The notes: generated from the sequence alone by a model not told the origin. A stretch of DNA of 14,729 nucleotides from Acidimicrobiales bacterium (GCA_020439485.1 JAGQSP010000093.1:1-14729), one strand, 5' to 3'; shown: positions 1 to 7,813, counted from the stretch's first letter. A program made the numbers and translations.

Positions 1-576
1 TACGCCGACGGTTCGCCCATCGAGACCGACGCCGAGAAGAGCTTCGCCAAGGCGCACTACGAGCAGCACACGGCGGTCAAGGGATCGATCGTCGTAGGTG
101 ACCAGACGATCTCGCTCGACGGGCTGGGCCTGCGCGACAAGTCGTGGGGTCCCAGGTACTGGCAGGCGATCGATTGGTATCGCTGGCTGCCGATGTCGTT
201 CGGGCCCGATTTCGCCATGATGCTCAGCATCGTCGCCGGCGGTGGCGATCGGCGCGTCGGGGGCATGGTGCTGGAGGACGGCCGCTATCACCTGATCCGC
301 GATGTCGAGATCGAGTCGGACTACGACGACGACAACTACCAGACGGCCATGCGATGTGTGGCCCGCACCGACCATTCCGAGTACCGCATCAGCGGTGAGG
401 TCGTTTCGCTGATCCCGCTGCGCAATCGGCGCACCACTCCCCAGGGTGATGTTCTCCACACCCGCATAACCGAAGGCATGACCCGCTTCGAGTGCAACGG
501 GCTCACCGGCATGGGCATGAGCGAATACCTCGACCAGGTCGTCGACGGAGTGCCCGTCGGACTCGAGCTGGCCTAG
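1..576 (+). CDS. Lipocalin-like protein of unknown function, 3' end only
   Basis: The reading frame is open from the first base of the window and ends with TAG at 574-576, leaving 191 visible residues; the start lies outside. Early in the visible part is GLGLRDKSWGPRYW, close to the G-x-R-D-x-S-W-G-x-R signature that I associate with AttH/CrtC-type lipocalin-like proteins and with actinobacterial proteins of unknown function annotated DUF7064/DUF7065. Many alternating hydrophobic-polar stretches fit a beta-barrel. No transmembrane segment is visible. I cannot assign a reaction; such proteins are often found near lipid or steroid metabolism genes, which would suit the P450 and crotonase further along, but that is inference. 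Its stop codon overlaps that of the convergent sulfatase gene. The frame is certain; the family is tentative. Confidence 0.8.
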   Translation, partial: YADGSPIETDAEKSFAKAHYEQHTAVKGSIVVGDQTISLDGLGLRDKSWGPRYWQAIDWYRWLPMSFGPDFAMMLSIVAGGGDRRVGGMVLEDGRYHLIRDVEIESDYDDDNYQTAMRCVARTDHSEYRISGEVVSLIPLRNRRTTPQGDVLHTRITEGMTRFECNGLTGMGMSEYLDQVVDGVPVGLELA

Positions 577-1937
577 TCGGCAGTACCCGGGGCTATCAGC
601 GGATGTTCTGTCACGCTGGCCCAGAACTCGTCTATCGCGGCTTGGCACGGCCGCTGCACCCATGTGTTCGAAGGCAAGAACACGTCGTGGCGTTCGCCCG
701 GGTCTTCGTACAGGTTGAACGCCCTGGGAATGGTCAGCTGTACAGGCGGGTCGAGCATGTACTCCTGCCAGACGAAGTGCAGCTTCCAGTTGCGCCATTT
801 CACCGCGTGCAAGCGGTCGCCGACGAAACACAAGATCGAATCGCGGCCCGACTTCGACGACCGGCCGTCGAGCAGGGGCATGATGTCGATGCCGTCGATG
901 GGGCGATCGTCGGGCACCTGGGCGCCGGCGACCGTGGCCAGGGTGGTGAAGATGTCGACGGCGTGGGTTATCTCGTTGCTGGTGCTGTCGGCCGGAATTC
1001 GGCCGGGCCAGCGGGCGATGAATGGCACGCGCAGGCATCCCTCCATCGCTGTGAAATACGAACCGCCCCACGGGCCCGTCCAGCCCCGCCAGGGCAGGAC
1101 GTCTTCGGCTCCGTTGTCGCTGGTGAAGACGAATAGGGTCTCATCGGCAATGCCCAGCTCGTCGAGCAGGTCGCACAGCTGCCCAACCCGCTGGTCGATC
1201 TCGTGGAACGAATCGGCAAAGTCGCCCAGCCCCGTGCTGCCTGCGTAGTCGGGGTGCGGCAGGGTGGGGAAGTGCGGGAAGGCCACAGGCATGTAGGCAA
1301 AGAACGGCCGGTCGGCGTCGACAGATCGGCGGATGAAGTCGTGGGTGCGCTCGAAACACTGCGCGTCGAACAGCGCCCGCTGGGTCAGGTCGTAATCGGC
1401 CACCACAGTGCTGGCCTGGCCGGCCACGCCTTCGAACAGCTGCTCCTGGGGCACCACTTCGGGGTCGTAGCCCGGCTGGCTCGACCACAACGACGAGTCA
1501 TGGGTTTCGAGCAGCCCCCACCATTCGTCGAAGCCGCGGGCGTTGGGCTGGCGTTCGGGCAGGTCGCCCAGGTGCCATTTGCCGAAGTGGGCAGTGGCGT
1601 AGCCCTGGTCTGACAGCAGCTGGGCGAGGGTTACCTCCCAGCGGGTCAGTCCACTCGGTTGGCCCGGCAAAGGGATCTTGGTGGTACCCGATCTGATCGG
1701 CATTCTCCCGGTCAGCACCGCCGAACGCGACGGTGTGCACTGGGCCTCCATGTTCATGTTGGTCAGGCGCACGCCCTGGGCTGCGAGACGGTCGATGTTG
1801 GGCGTGGGCACGCCGCGCACCTCACCGCCGCCATAACAACCCAGCTCGCCATAGCCCAGGTTGTCGACGAACAGCAGAACGATGTTCGGCTTAGTGTCCC
1901 GTTCCGGATCGCCCATAGGGGCGCTGGGGACAGACAC
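573..1937 (-). CDS. Formylglycine-dependent sulfatase (arylsulfatase family)
   Basis: A 454-residue sulfatase of the alkaline-phosphatase-like superfamily, expected to hydrolyse a sulfate ester. The catalytic signature CTPSRSAVLTGR starts at Cys67, the residue that a formylglycine-generating enzyme would oxidise; no such enzyme is in the window. Metal ligands are D25-N26 (the second is Asn where most family members have Asp), and D274-N275 in FTSDNGAE. Other active-site residues visible are K120 and H122 in FGKWHLGD and H222. There is no signal peptide, so the enzyme should be cytoplasmic. The GTG start at 1937 lies 6 bases after the stop of the OppF-like ATPase gene, so this is the last gene of the importer operon. 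No clear ribosome binding site is seen; ATG at 1916 (residue 8) is a possible alternative start. Substrate unknown. Confidence 0.93.
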   Translation of the reverse strand: MSVPSAPMGDPERDTKPNIVLLFVDNLGYGELGCYGGGEVRGVPTPNIDRLAAQGVRLTNMNMEAQCTPSRSAVLTGRMPIRSGTTKIPLPGQPSGLTRWEVTLAQLLSDQGYATAHFGKWHLGDLPERQPNARGFDEWWGLLETHDSSLWSSQPGYDPEVVPQEQLFEGVAGQASTVVADYDLTQRALFDAQCFERTHDFIRRSVDADRPFFAYMPVAFPHFPTLPHPDYAGSTGLGDFADSFHEIDQRVGQLCDLLDELGIADETLFVFTSDNGAEDVLPWRGWTGPWGGSYFTAMEGCLRVPFIARWPGRIPADSTSNEITHAVDIFTTLATVAGAQVPDDRPIDGIDIMPLLDGRSSKSGRDSILCFVGDRLHAVKWRNWKLHFVWQEYMLDPPVQLTIPRAFNLYEDPGERHDVFLPSNTWVQRPCQAAIDEFWASVTEHPLIAPGTAD

Positions 1938-1943
1938 TTCGGG

Positions 1944-2987
1944 TCAGGTGGCGGGGGTTTTGATCGAGGCTATGGGGGCGCCGTTGAGCTTGGGGCCCGA
2001 GGTGTGAAGGTGGCAGGCCACCGTGCCTCCGGTTTGGGTAGGCACGAATTCGGGGAACGACTGGTGGCACACGTCCATGACGTGCGGGCAGCGTTCGGCG
2101 AACGGGCAACTGTTGGTGGGGGCCCGGCCCGACGCTCCGGCGACGCCCCTGGTGAGCTCGCGCCGACGGTCGGACTTCTCGCGCTGCACCTCGGGGTCAG
2201 GGTCGGGAATCGACGCCAGCAACAGCTCGGTATAAGGGTGGGTGGGCCGCTCGCAAACGTCGTCGGCGGTGCCGGTCTCGACGATGCGGCTGTGGTACAT
2301 CACCGCGATTCGAGTCGAGATGTGGCGCACAACCGCCAGGTCGTGGGCGATGAACAGATAGGCGGCGCCGGTCTCTTTCTGGAGGTCTTCCAGCAGGTTG
2401 ATGACCTGGCTCTGGGTCGACACATCCAGTGCAGACACCGGTTCGTCCAGCACCAGCAGGTCGGGCTTGGTGGCAAGGGCGCGCGCTACGGCGATGCGCT
2501 GGCGCTGACCGCCCGAGAACTCGTAAGGGAAGCGGTTGAGATGGTGGCTCTGCAGACCCACCTGCTCGAGCAGCTCGCCGGCACGTTTGGTGCGAGACCG
2601 TTCGTCCATGTCGAAGTGGATCTTCAGCGGCTCGCCGATGATGTCGCCGACCAGCATCGATGGGTTCAGCGAACCGACCGGGTCCTGGAAGACCACCTGC
2701 ACCGCCTTGCGGTATGGCTTGGGGATCGAGCGACCGAACCCGGTGACATCAAAATCGCCGAGGCGGATCGTGCCGCCTGAGGGCCGGATGAACTGCAGGA
2801 TCGCTCGACCGATGGTGGTCTTGCCCGAGCCCGATTCGCCTACCAGGCCAACCGTCTCGCCACGGTCGACCGACAGGCTGACATGCTGCACGGCCCTGAC
2901 GTCGGGCAGGCGCTGCCAGGGCAGGGCGCCACGACCACCCGGGAAGGTGATGCTGAGATCTTCGATCTCGAGGAGTGGTTTGTTCAC
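1944..2987 (-). CDS. ABC importer ATP-binding protein, OppF/DppF type
   Basis: A 347-residue ATPase of the peptide/opine/nickel importer family. It should pair with the ATPase half of the upstream OppC-OppD fusion to power uptake at the inner face of the membrane. Visible motifs: Walker A GESGSGKTT at 50-58, Q-loop VVFQDPVGSLNP near 98-109, signature EFSGGQRQR at 157-164, Walker B LLVLDEP at 177-183 and H-loop IAHD near 213-216. The C-terminal Oligo_HPY region carries four cysteines (294, 300, 307, 325) spaced CX5C-X6-C, matching the arrangement in the partner ATPase. The GTG start overlaps the previous stop in a GTGA arrangement, and GGAGGTGA sits just upstream at 2991-2998, so translation is coupled but with its own strong ribosome binding site. 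Confidence 0.95.
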   Translation of the reverse strand: MNKPLLEIEDLSITFPGGRGALPWQRLPDVRAVQHVSLSVDRGETVGLVGESGSGKTTIGRAILQFIRPSGGTIRLGDFDVTGFGRSIPKPYRKAVQVVFQDPVGSLNPSMLVGDIIGEPLKIHFDMDERSRTKRAGELLEQVGLQSHHLNRFPYEFSGGQRQRIAVARALATKPDLLVLDEPVSALDVSTQSQVINLLEDLQKETGAAYLFIAHDLAVVRHISTRIAVMYHSRIVETGTADDVCERPTHPYTELLLASIPDPDPEVQREKSDRRRELTRGVAGASGRAPTNSCPFAERCPHVMDVCHQSFPEFVPTQTGGTVACHLHTSGPKLNGAPIASIKTPAT

Positions 2988-4990
2988 GACTCACCTCCGT
3001 CGGTGGCCACGGCGACCACTCCTGCACGTTTCACTCCGATGAGCTTCAGTTCGTCGGCTCTGACGCACCGGGTTATCGAGTGCTTGCTCTCGCGCAACTC
3101 GACCGGCCCGGCCTTGCAGGCATCGGTGGCGTACTGGCAGCGAGCTGCGAAGTGGCAGTGGTCGGGCCACTCCCATGGCGGCGGCACCACACCGGCGATG
3201 GTGGGCAGAGAGCCGGTTCGTGACTCGTTGCGCGGGATGGCCGTGATGAGGCCCTCGGTGTAGGGGTGCTGCGGGTCGTTGAACACCTTGGCCAGATCGC
3301 CGGTCTCGACGATCTCGCCCGCGTACATGACCGCTACCTTGTCGGCGAGATCGGCCACCACACCCAGGTCGTGGGTGATCAGCAGCACCGACACCTCGCG
3401 GTCGCGGGCGAGGTCGGCGATGAGGTCGAGCATCTGGCCCTGCACCGTGACGTCGAGCGCCGTGGTGGGCTCGTCGGCGATCAGCAACTTGGGCTCGCAA
3501 GACAGTGCCATGGCGATCATGACCCGCTGGGCCATGCCACCAGAGAACTGGTGCGGGAATGCATCGATGCGCTTCTCGGGGTCGGGGATACCGACCTCGC
3601 GGAACAGCTCGATGACCCGCTCGCGGGCCTGCTCCTTGTTCATGCCCAGGTGAACGATCAGCGGCTCGGCCACCTGGCGACCGACCGTGTAGGCCGGGTT
3701 GAGGGCCGCTGAAGGTTCCTGGAAGATGATGCCGATCTCCTTGCCGCGGATCGAGCGGAGATCGTCGAAGTCCATGTTCACCAGCTCTTTGCCGTCGAGC
3801 ACGATCGACGACGCCGAGGACCGGCCAGGGTCTGGCACCAGACCCATCAGCGACAGGGCGGTGATCGACTTACCAGAACCCGACTCGCCAACCAGCGCCA
3901 GTACCTGGCCGCGACCGATGTCGAGGTCGACGTCGCGTACCACCGAAACATCTTCACGGGTGCCGGGGCGGGGGAACCGTATCGACAGGTCGCGCAGGCT
4001 CAGCAGCGAACGCTCGGGCACCGGCTTGGTGTCGGGCTTCTTGGGAACGGCCTCGACGTCGCCGACGCCGACCTTGCCGCCGCGGGCTTCGCGCGAGAAT
4101 GCGTCGCGCAGACCGTCGCCGAGCACGTTGAACGCCACGATGGTGAAGAACACCATCAGGCCCGGTGGAATGGCCGGCCAGATGGTGCGGTCGATGCTGT
4201 TCTGTGCGTCTCGAAGCATGCGGCCCCAACTGGCCTGGTTGGAGGTGGCGCCAAGGCCCAGGAAGCTCAGGGCCGCCTCGGCCAGTACCGCCTGAGCGAA
4301 CAGAAGGGTGGTCTGCACGATCAGTGGGGGAGCGACGTTTGGCAGGATGTGGCGCCACATGATGCGGTTGCTGCCGGCTCCGGCGGCCCGGGCTCCGTCT
4401 ACGTACAGCTCTTCGCGGGCTGCGAACACCTCGGCTCGGGTGAGCCTGGTGATGATCATCGAGTACACGATGCCGATGGCCAGCATGGCGTTGGTGAGGC
4501 CTGGGCCCAGGCCGGCGATGATGGCCATGGCCATGACAACCGCGGGGACGGCCACCACGGTCTCGACGCCTCGCATGATGATGCGGTCGACCCAGCCACG
4601 GAAATAGCCGATGGTGAGGCCAAGCGGCACGCCGATGACAAGCGCAACGGCCACGGCTTCGAGCCCTGCGATCAGGGCATAACGAGCACCGAACATGATG
4701 CGCGTCAGCAGGTCGCGACCCACGTGGTCGGTTCCCAGGATGTAGCCACCCTCGCCCGGGCTGAACAGAATGTCCTGGAAGCGGGTCGCGAAGATGGCGT
4801 CGTGTGACGTCAGGTATGGGGCGAAGATCGCCACCAGCGATATGAGGATCAGGTATGCAAGACCAGCCATGGCGATCTTGTTGCGGCGGATCCTGACCCA
4901 GAAACGGCCCGGCGTCTTGGGCGAATCGTCACCGGCGTCGTCGACGTCGTCGGTCGCGATCACCTGTTCTGGCTCTACGTGAGCTGTCAT
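2984..4990 (-). CDS. Fused ABC importer permease and ATPase (OppC-OppD type)
   Basis: One 668-residue protein joins two subunits that are usually separate. Residues about 25-300 are an OppC/DppC-type permease: an N-terminal membrane segment near 38-60, a TDHVGRDLLTR motif at 87-97, further membrane segments, and an EAA-type coupling loop at about 187-218. After a short charged linker (about 300-328) follows an ATPase with Walker A GESGSGKS at 368-375, signature QFSGGMAQR at 481-489, Walker B LLIADEPTT at 502-510, H-loop ITHD at 538-541, and a C-terminal cysteine set (612, 618, 625, 642). The start is ATG at 4990, overlapping the OppB stop as ATGA, with GGTGAGG upstream. The frame stays open to 5452, but that extension is only the complement of oppB-like coding. 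Such fusions are known in actinobacteria, though a minority form. Confidence 0.94.
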   Translation of the reverse strand: MTAHVEPEQVIATDDVDDAGDDSPKTPGRFWVRIRRNKIAMAGLAYLILISLVAIFAPYLTSHDAIFATRFQDILFSPGEGGYILGTDHVGRDLLTRIMFGARYALIAGLEAVAVALVIGVPLGLTIGYFRGWVDRIIMRGVETVVAVPAVVMAMAIIAGLGPGLTNAMLAIGIVYSMIITRLTRAEVFAAREELYVDGARAAGAGSNRIMWRHILPNVAPPLIVQTTLLFAQAVLAEAALSFLGLGATSNQASWGRMLRDAQNSIDRTIWPAIPPGLMVFFTIVAFNVLGDGLRDAFSREARGGKVGVGDVEAVPKKPDTKPVPERSLLSLRDLSIRFPRPGTREDVSVVRDVDLDIGRGQVLALVGESGSGKSITALSLMGLVPDPGRSSASSIVLDGKELVNMDFDDLRSIRGKEIGIIFQEPSAALNPAYTVGRQVAEPLIVHLGMNKEQARERVIELFREVGIPDPEKRIDAFPHQFSGGMAQRVMIAMALSCEPKLLIADEPTTALDVTVQGQMLDLIADLARDREVSVLLITHDLGVVADLADKVAVMYAGEIVETGDLAKVFNDPQHPYTEGLITAIPRNESRTGSLPTIAGVVPPPWEWPDHCHFAARCQYATDACKAGPVELRESKHSITRCVRADELKLIGVKRAGVVAVATDGGES

Positions 4991-5931
4991 TCGGGCCTCA
5001 CCTTCGGGTTGAGCCAGGCGTAGCTGAGGTCGAGCAGGATGTTGACCAACACCACCGTCAAAGCTGCGACCATGACGAAAGCCAGGATCACCGGGATGTT
5101 GGAACGCAAGATGGCATCGACGCCCCAGTTGCCGAGGCCCGGGATGTTGAAGACCAGCTCGACGAATATCGCGCCGCCGATCAGGGCCGACAGTTGGAAG
5201 CCGGCCAGCGTCACAACGGGAATGGCTGCGTTGCGCATGGCGTGCTTGAAGACCACTCGGCGCACAGGCATGCCCTTGGCCAAAGCGGTGCGGATGTAGT
5301 CGCGCTGCAGCACGCCGATCATCGAAGATCGAGACTGGCGGGCAATTGCTGCAGAAGAGGAAATGCCCAGCGCAATACAGGGCAGCACCAGCGGCCTGAC
5401 CCATTCCATGATCGTGCCGGGGCGTTGGGTGGGCCAGATGGCGGGCAACCACCCCAGCTTCACGCCGAAGTAGTACGAGAACACCATCGAGATCCAGAAG
5501 TTGGGAACGGCCAGACCCAGCGAGGACACCACGGTGATAACGCGGTCGGGCCAGCGGCCGGCCTTGAGGGCGGCACTTATGCCCAGGGTGTTGCCCACGA
5601 TGAGGGCGACGGTCAGCGCTCCGAACACCATCGACAGCGTCACCGGTATGCGGTCGCGCAGCTCGGTGGTGATGTCCTCGCCATTGAACCAGTTCTGGCC
5701 CAGATCGCCGGTGACGGCGCTGGAGATCCAGTCGCCGTACTGGACGATGAGCGGTCGGTCGATGCCCATCACTTCACGCTTGGCCGCAATGGCCTCGAGC
5801 GACGCATCGTCACCCAACAGTGTGGCGGCCGGGTCTACCGGGTTGAGCTGGGCCAAGAAGAACACCAGCGTCGCCACCAAGAACATCATCGGAATTGCGG
5901 CCATCAGGCGTGTGGCCAACAACTTCAGCAC
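4987..5931 (-). CDS. ABC importer permease, OppB/DppB type
   Basis: A 314-residue inner-membrane permease of the peptide/opine/nickel importer family. The N-terminal membrane helix (about 10-28) is followed by the typical periplasm-side segment ending near GDLGQNW, then five further hydrophobic segments between about 98 and 305. The coupling loop DYIRTALAKGMPVRRVVFKHAMRNA at about 211-235 is the EAA motif that contacts the ATPases. It would form the channel with the permease half of the OppC-OppD fusion. The start is GTG at 5931, preceded by a GGGGGT run about 6 bases upstream; its stop overlaps the next start (ATGA). It lies about 96 bases after the binding-protein gene, and that gap contains a strong hairpin. 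Substrate cannot be read from the permease. Confidence 0.94.
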   Translation of the reverse strand: MLKLLATRLMAAIPMMFLVATLVFFLAQLNPVDPAATLLGDDASLEAIAAKREVMGIDRPLIVQYGDWISSAVTGDLGQNWFNGEDITTELRDRIPVTLSMVFGALTVALIVGNTLGISAALKAGRWPDRVITVVSSLGLAVPNFWISMVFSYYFGVKLGWLPAIWPTQRPGTIMEWVRPLVLPCIALGISSSAAIARQSRSSMIGVLQRDYIRTALAKGMPVRRVVFKHAMRNAAIPVVTLAGFQLSALIGGAIFVELVFNIPGLGNWGVDAILRSNIPVILAFVMVAALTVVLVNILLDLSYAWLNPKVRPE

Positions 5932-5952
5932 TCGCTACCCCCAAGGTAAGTG

Positions 5953-5985
5953 CGGCCCGGGACGCTTTTGATACGTCCCGGGCCG
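5953..5985 (-). promoter_or_regulatory. 12-bp perfect hairpin between binding-protein and permease genes
   Basis: CGGCCCGGGACG at 5953-5964 and CGTCCCGGGCCG at 5974-5985 form a perfect GC-rich inverted repeat with a 9-base loop. No U-run follows on the minus strand, so it is not a standard intrinsic terminator. In many importer operons a hairpin after the binding-protein gene stabilises that part of the mRNA or causes partial termination, giving more binding protein than permease. That role is inferred here from position. Confidence 0.7.
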
Positions 5986-6027
5986 TCATCTTCGTGTGGT
6001 CAGCGCCTCAGCGCCAACCCGACTCGA

Positions 6028-7689
6028 TCAGCCGTCGACGCGAACGCCGTAGGGCATCGGAGCCTGCATGTTGAGGCCCATCGTTACACCGGTGACGTTC
6101 GATGGGTACATGGCGTTCTGGCCGCCGTGTCCGAGTGGAACCATCACTCCGAGGTCGATGAGACCCTGTGTGACTTCGCCGTACATCGCCCGTGCCAGCT
6201 CCGGATCGGCCTCGGCGTTTGCCGCCTTGAAGTCTTCGCACAATTGCGCGACGTCTTCGAGACCGAACGGGTTGTAGGGGCTATCTGGGCATACGAGAAG
6301 GCCCAGGTCCTTGGCCGGGTGTACCAGCAGGATGCGGTTCCAGGTCAGGGCTGATTGCCCTCCTCGTGCCCGTGGTCCGAGCTCGCCGTTGTTGATCTGG
6401 TCGATCTCGACGGTGATGCCTACGGCGCCCAGCATCTGGACGACGATGTCCATGTGCGGGTTGATGGCGGGCATCATCGGCATGTGGATGGTCAGACCAT
6501 CGCCGTAGCCCGCTTCCTCGAGCAGCGCCTTGGCGCCTTCAGGGTCGTAGGTATCGACGGCGAGTTCTGGAATGTAGAACTGGCTGAAAGCGGCCGGGTA
6601 CATTCCGCCGAGACCGTCTCCTCGTCCTGCGTGGATCGAGTCGTTGTAGGCCGCGAGGTCCATGGCCTTGAGGATCGCTTGGCGAACCCTGACATCGGCC
6701 AGCGGTGGCTCCATCTCGCCGGCGCGGTCCATGATCATCAGCACCGGGAAGTAGTTCGGCACCGAGATCAGGTTCATGTCGCCGTCGAGACCGGTGTCGA
6801 TCTGGGCGTCACGAGTGGTGGCCATGATGTCGGCTTCGCCGGTGAGCAGTGCGTTCATGCGGGCGTTGTTGTCGGCGACCAGGGTCACCGTCACACGCTC
6901 GACACCCTGGTCGGCGGGGTTCCAGTAGTTGGGGTTGAGGTCGAAGACCTCGGTCACGCCGGCCTCGGAATCGCCATCGTTCCAGATCCACGGGCCCGAA
7001 CCCTGAGGGTTACGGGTGAGGTCAGTGCCGTCGAGGAAGTTCGGGCTGATCATCATGCCCATGACCATCGACATCTCCAGCGGGAACTGCGGAGCAGGGC
7101 CCGAGAACTCGACCTGGAAGGTCGTGTCGTCAATGACCCTGGCCTCGACCAGGCTCCCCCAAGTCGCAGAGTTGGGGTTGCCCTCGAAGTTGGCGTGGTA
7201 GTTGATGTTGTCGACCGCAACCTGGGCGTTGAACGCAGCGCCGTCGTGGAAGACCACGTCGTCACGAACCGTGAACTCCCAGGTGACGTCGTCTGGCCTG
7301 GTCCAGCTGGTGGCCAGCGCCGGAACCAGCGTCAGGTCGTTGGTCTGGCGGGTCAGAGTGTCGTAGACCGGGTACAGGTACGCGCTCTGAGCGGTCTGGG
7401 CGCCTGCCGGGTTGAACGTGGTCACCGGCGCGAACTCGACCATACGAAGCGTGCCCGATGCTTCCATCATCGCTTCGGTTGTAGTCGTGGCCTCTTCGCC
7501 CTCGGTGGTGGTGGTCTGCTCGGCTACGTCGGTGTTGATCTGTGCCTGAGTCGTTGTGGTGGTGGCGTCGCCATCGCCGCTGGACGATGAACTATCGCTG
7601 TCGGAATCGCCGCCACATGCGGCTGCGATCATGCTGAATGCGAACAGCAGTGCCAGTAGGCGCCACAGTCGCGACTTGGTGTTGGTCAC
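6028..7689 (-). CDS. Substrate-binding lipoprotein of peptide/opine-type ABC importer
   Basis: A 553-residue solute-binding protein of family 5 (SBP_bac_5, DppA/OppA-like). The N-terminus has a positively charged start, a hydrophobic core and a lipobox-like IAAAC with Cys25, so it should be lipid-anchored outside the membrane. Residues 26-78 are a low-complexity Asp/Ser/Thr/Glu tether with several Thr runs. The mature domain shows family features: an early TFNPAGAQT segment, a DDVTWEFTVRDDVVFHDG region, and RVRQAILKAMD in the middle. I chose GTG at 7689 because AGGGGAGGG lies 5 bases upstream and the signal peptide begins right there; an in-frame ATG at 7764 would place 25 extra residues before the signal. 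It is the first gene of the importer operon. The ligand cannot be read; family members bind peptides, opines, nickel, sugars and other molecules. Confidence 0.94.
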   Translation of the reverse strand: MTNTKSRLWRLLALLFAFSMIAAACGGDSDSDSSSSSGDGDATTTTTQAQINTDVAEQTTTTEGEEATTTTEAMMEASGTLRMVEFAPVTTFNPAGAQTAQSAYLYPVYDTLTRQTNDLTLVPALATSWTRPDDVTWEFTVRDDVVFHDGAAFNAQVAVDNINYHANFEGNPNSATWGSLVEARVIDDTTFQVEFSGPAPQFPLEMSMVMGMMISPNFLDGTDLTRNPQGSGPWIWNDGDSEAGVTEVFDLNPNYWNPADQGVERVTVTLVADNNARMNALLTGEADIMATTRDAQIDTGLDGDMNLISVPNYFPVLMIMDRAGEMEPPLADVRVRQAILKAMDLAAYNDSIHAGRGDGLGGMYPAAFSQFYIPELAVDTYDPEGAKALLEEAGYGDGLTIHMPMMPAINPHMDIVVQMLGAVGITVEIDQINNGELGPRARGGQSALTWNRILLVHPAKDLGLLVCPDSPYNPFGLEDVAQLCEDFKAANAEADPELARAMYGEVTQGLIDLGVMVPLGHGGQNAMYPSNVTGVTMGLNMQAPMPYGVRVDG

Positions 7690-7694
7690 CAAAA

Positions 7695-7703
7695 CCCTCC
7701 CCT
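7695..7703 (-). promoter_or_regulatory. Ribosome binding site fixing the GTG start of the binding-protein gene
   Basis: On the minus strand AGGGGAGGG ends 5 bases before GTG at 7689. It is much closer to a Shine-Dalgarno sequence than anything before the upstream in-frame ATG at 7764, and so supports the shorter protein with its signal peptide at the very N-terminus. Confidence 0.75.
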
Positions 7704-7740
7704 GTAAAAGAACGGTCGCTCGCCTCAACAGGATGCGACC

Positions 7741-7754
7741 TAGCCGTTTGGCTT
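7741..7754. promoter_or_regulatory. Candidate TetR operator at the importer promoter
   Basis: TAGCC-GTTT-GGCTT is an inverted repeat that matches the perfect palindrome TAGCC-ATAT-GGCTA at the start codon of the tandem-TetR gene in nine of ten arm positions with the same 4-base gap. It lies where transcription of the importer operon would start (just downstream of the predicted -10 box at 7760-7765). Binding there would block initiation. The match was seen by eye; that the tandem-TetR protein binds it is inference. Confidence 0.5.
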
Positions 7755-7759
7755 CACGC

Positions 7760-7789
7760 ACCATAGGCCGACCGTCTCAGACGATTCAA
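7760..7789 (-). promoter_or_regulatory. Predicted promoter of the importer operon
   Basis: On the minus strand TTGAAT (7789-7784) and TATGGT (7765-7760) are separated by 18 bases and resemble -35 and -10 boxes of a housekeeping-sigma promoter. The spacer holds a small inverted repeat, CGTCT-C-AGACG at 7773-7783, which might be a second protein site. The predicted start near 7753 gives a leader of about 64 bases. The promoter is in the gap between the crotonase-fold gene and the binding-protein gene; readthrough from the former remains possible. Confidence 0.4.
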
Positions 7790-7813
7790 ACCAGGCGCAA
7801 AATCAAGTCGGCT

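Noticed and set aside
4991..5452. N-terminal extension of the OppC-OppD fusion to an upstream ATG
   Set aside because: The extra 154 residues are a different frame of the OppB gene, rich in His/Arg/Pro without membrane segments; the ATGA overlap and ribosome binding site put the start at 4990.
5953..5985. Intrinsic terminator ending the binding-protein transcript
   Set aside because: The stem is strong, but neither strand has a T-rich run after it; partial termination or mRNA protection is the more careful reading.
6355..7590. Long plus-strand open frame (411 codons) opposite the binding-protein gene
   Set aside because: A shadow of the binding-protein gene, Val/His/Gly-rich with no domain or start signals.
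7690..7764. ATG at 7764 as start of the binding protein
   Set aside because: It would put a basic 25-residue stretch before the lipoprotein signal and would overlap the predicted promoter; GTG 7689 has a strong ribosome binding site.
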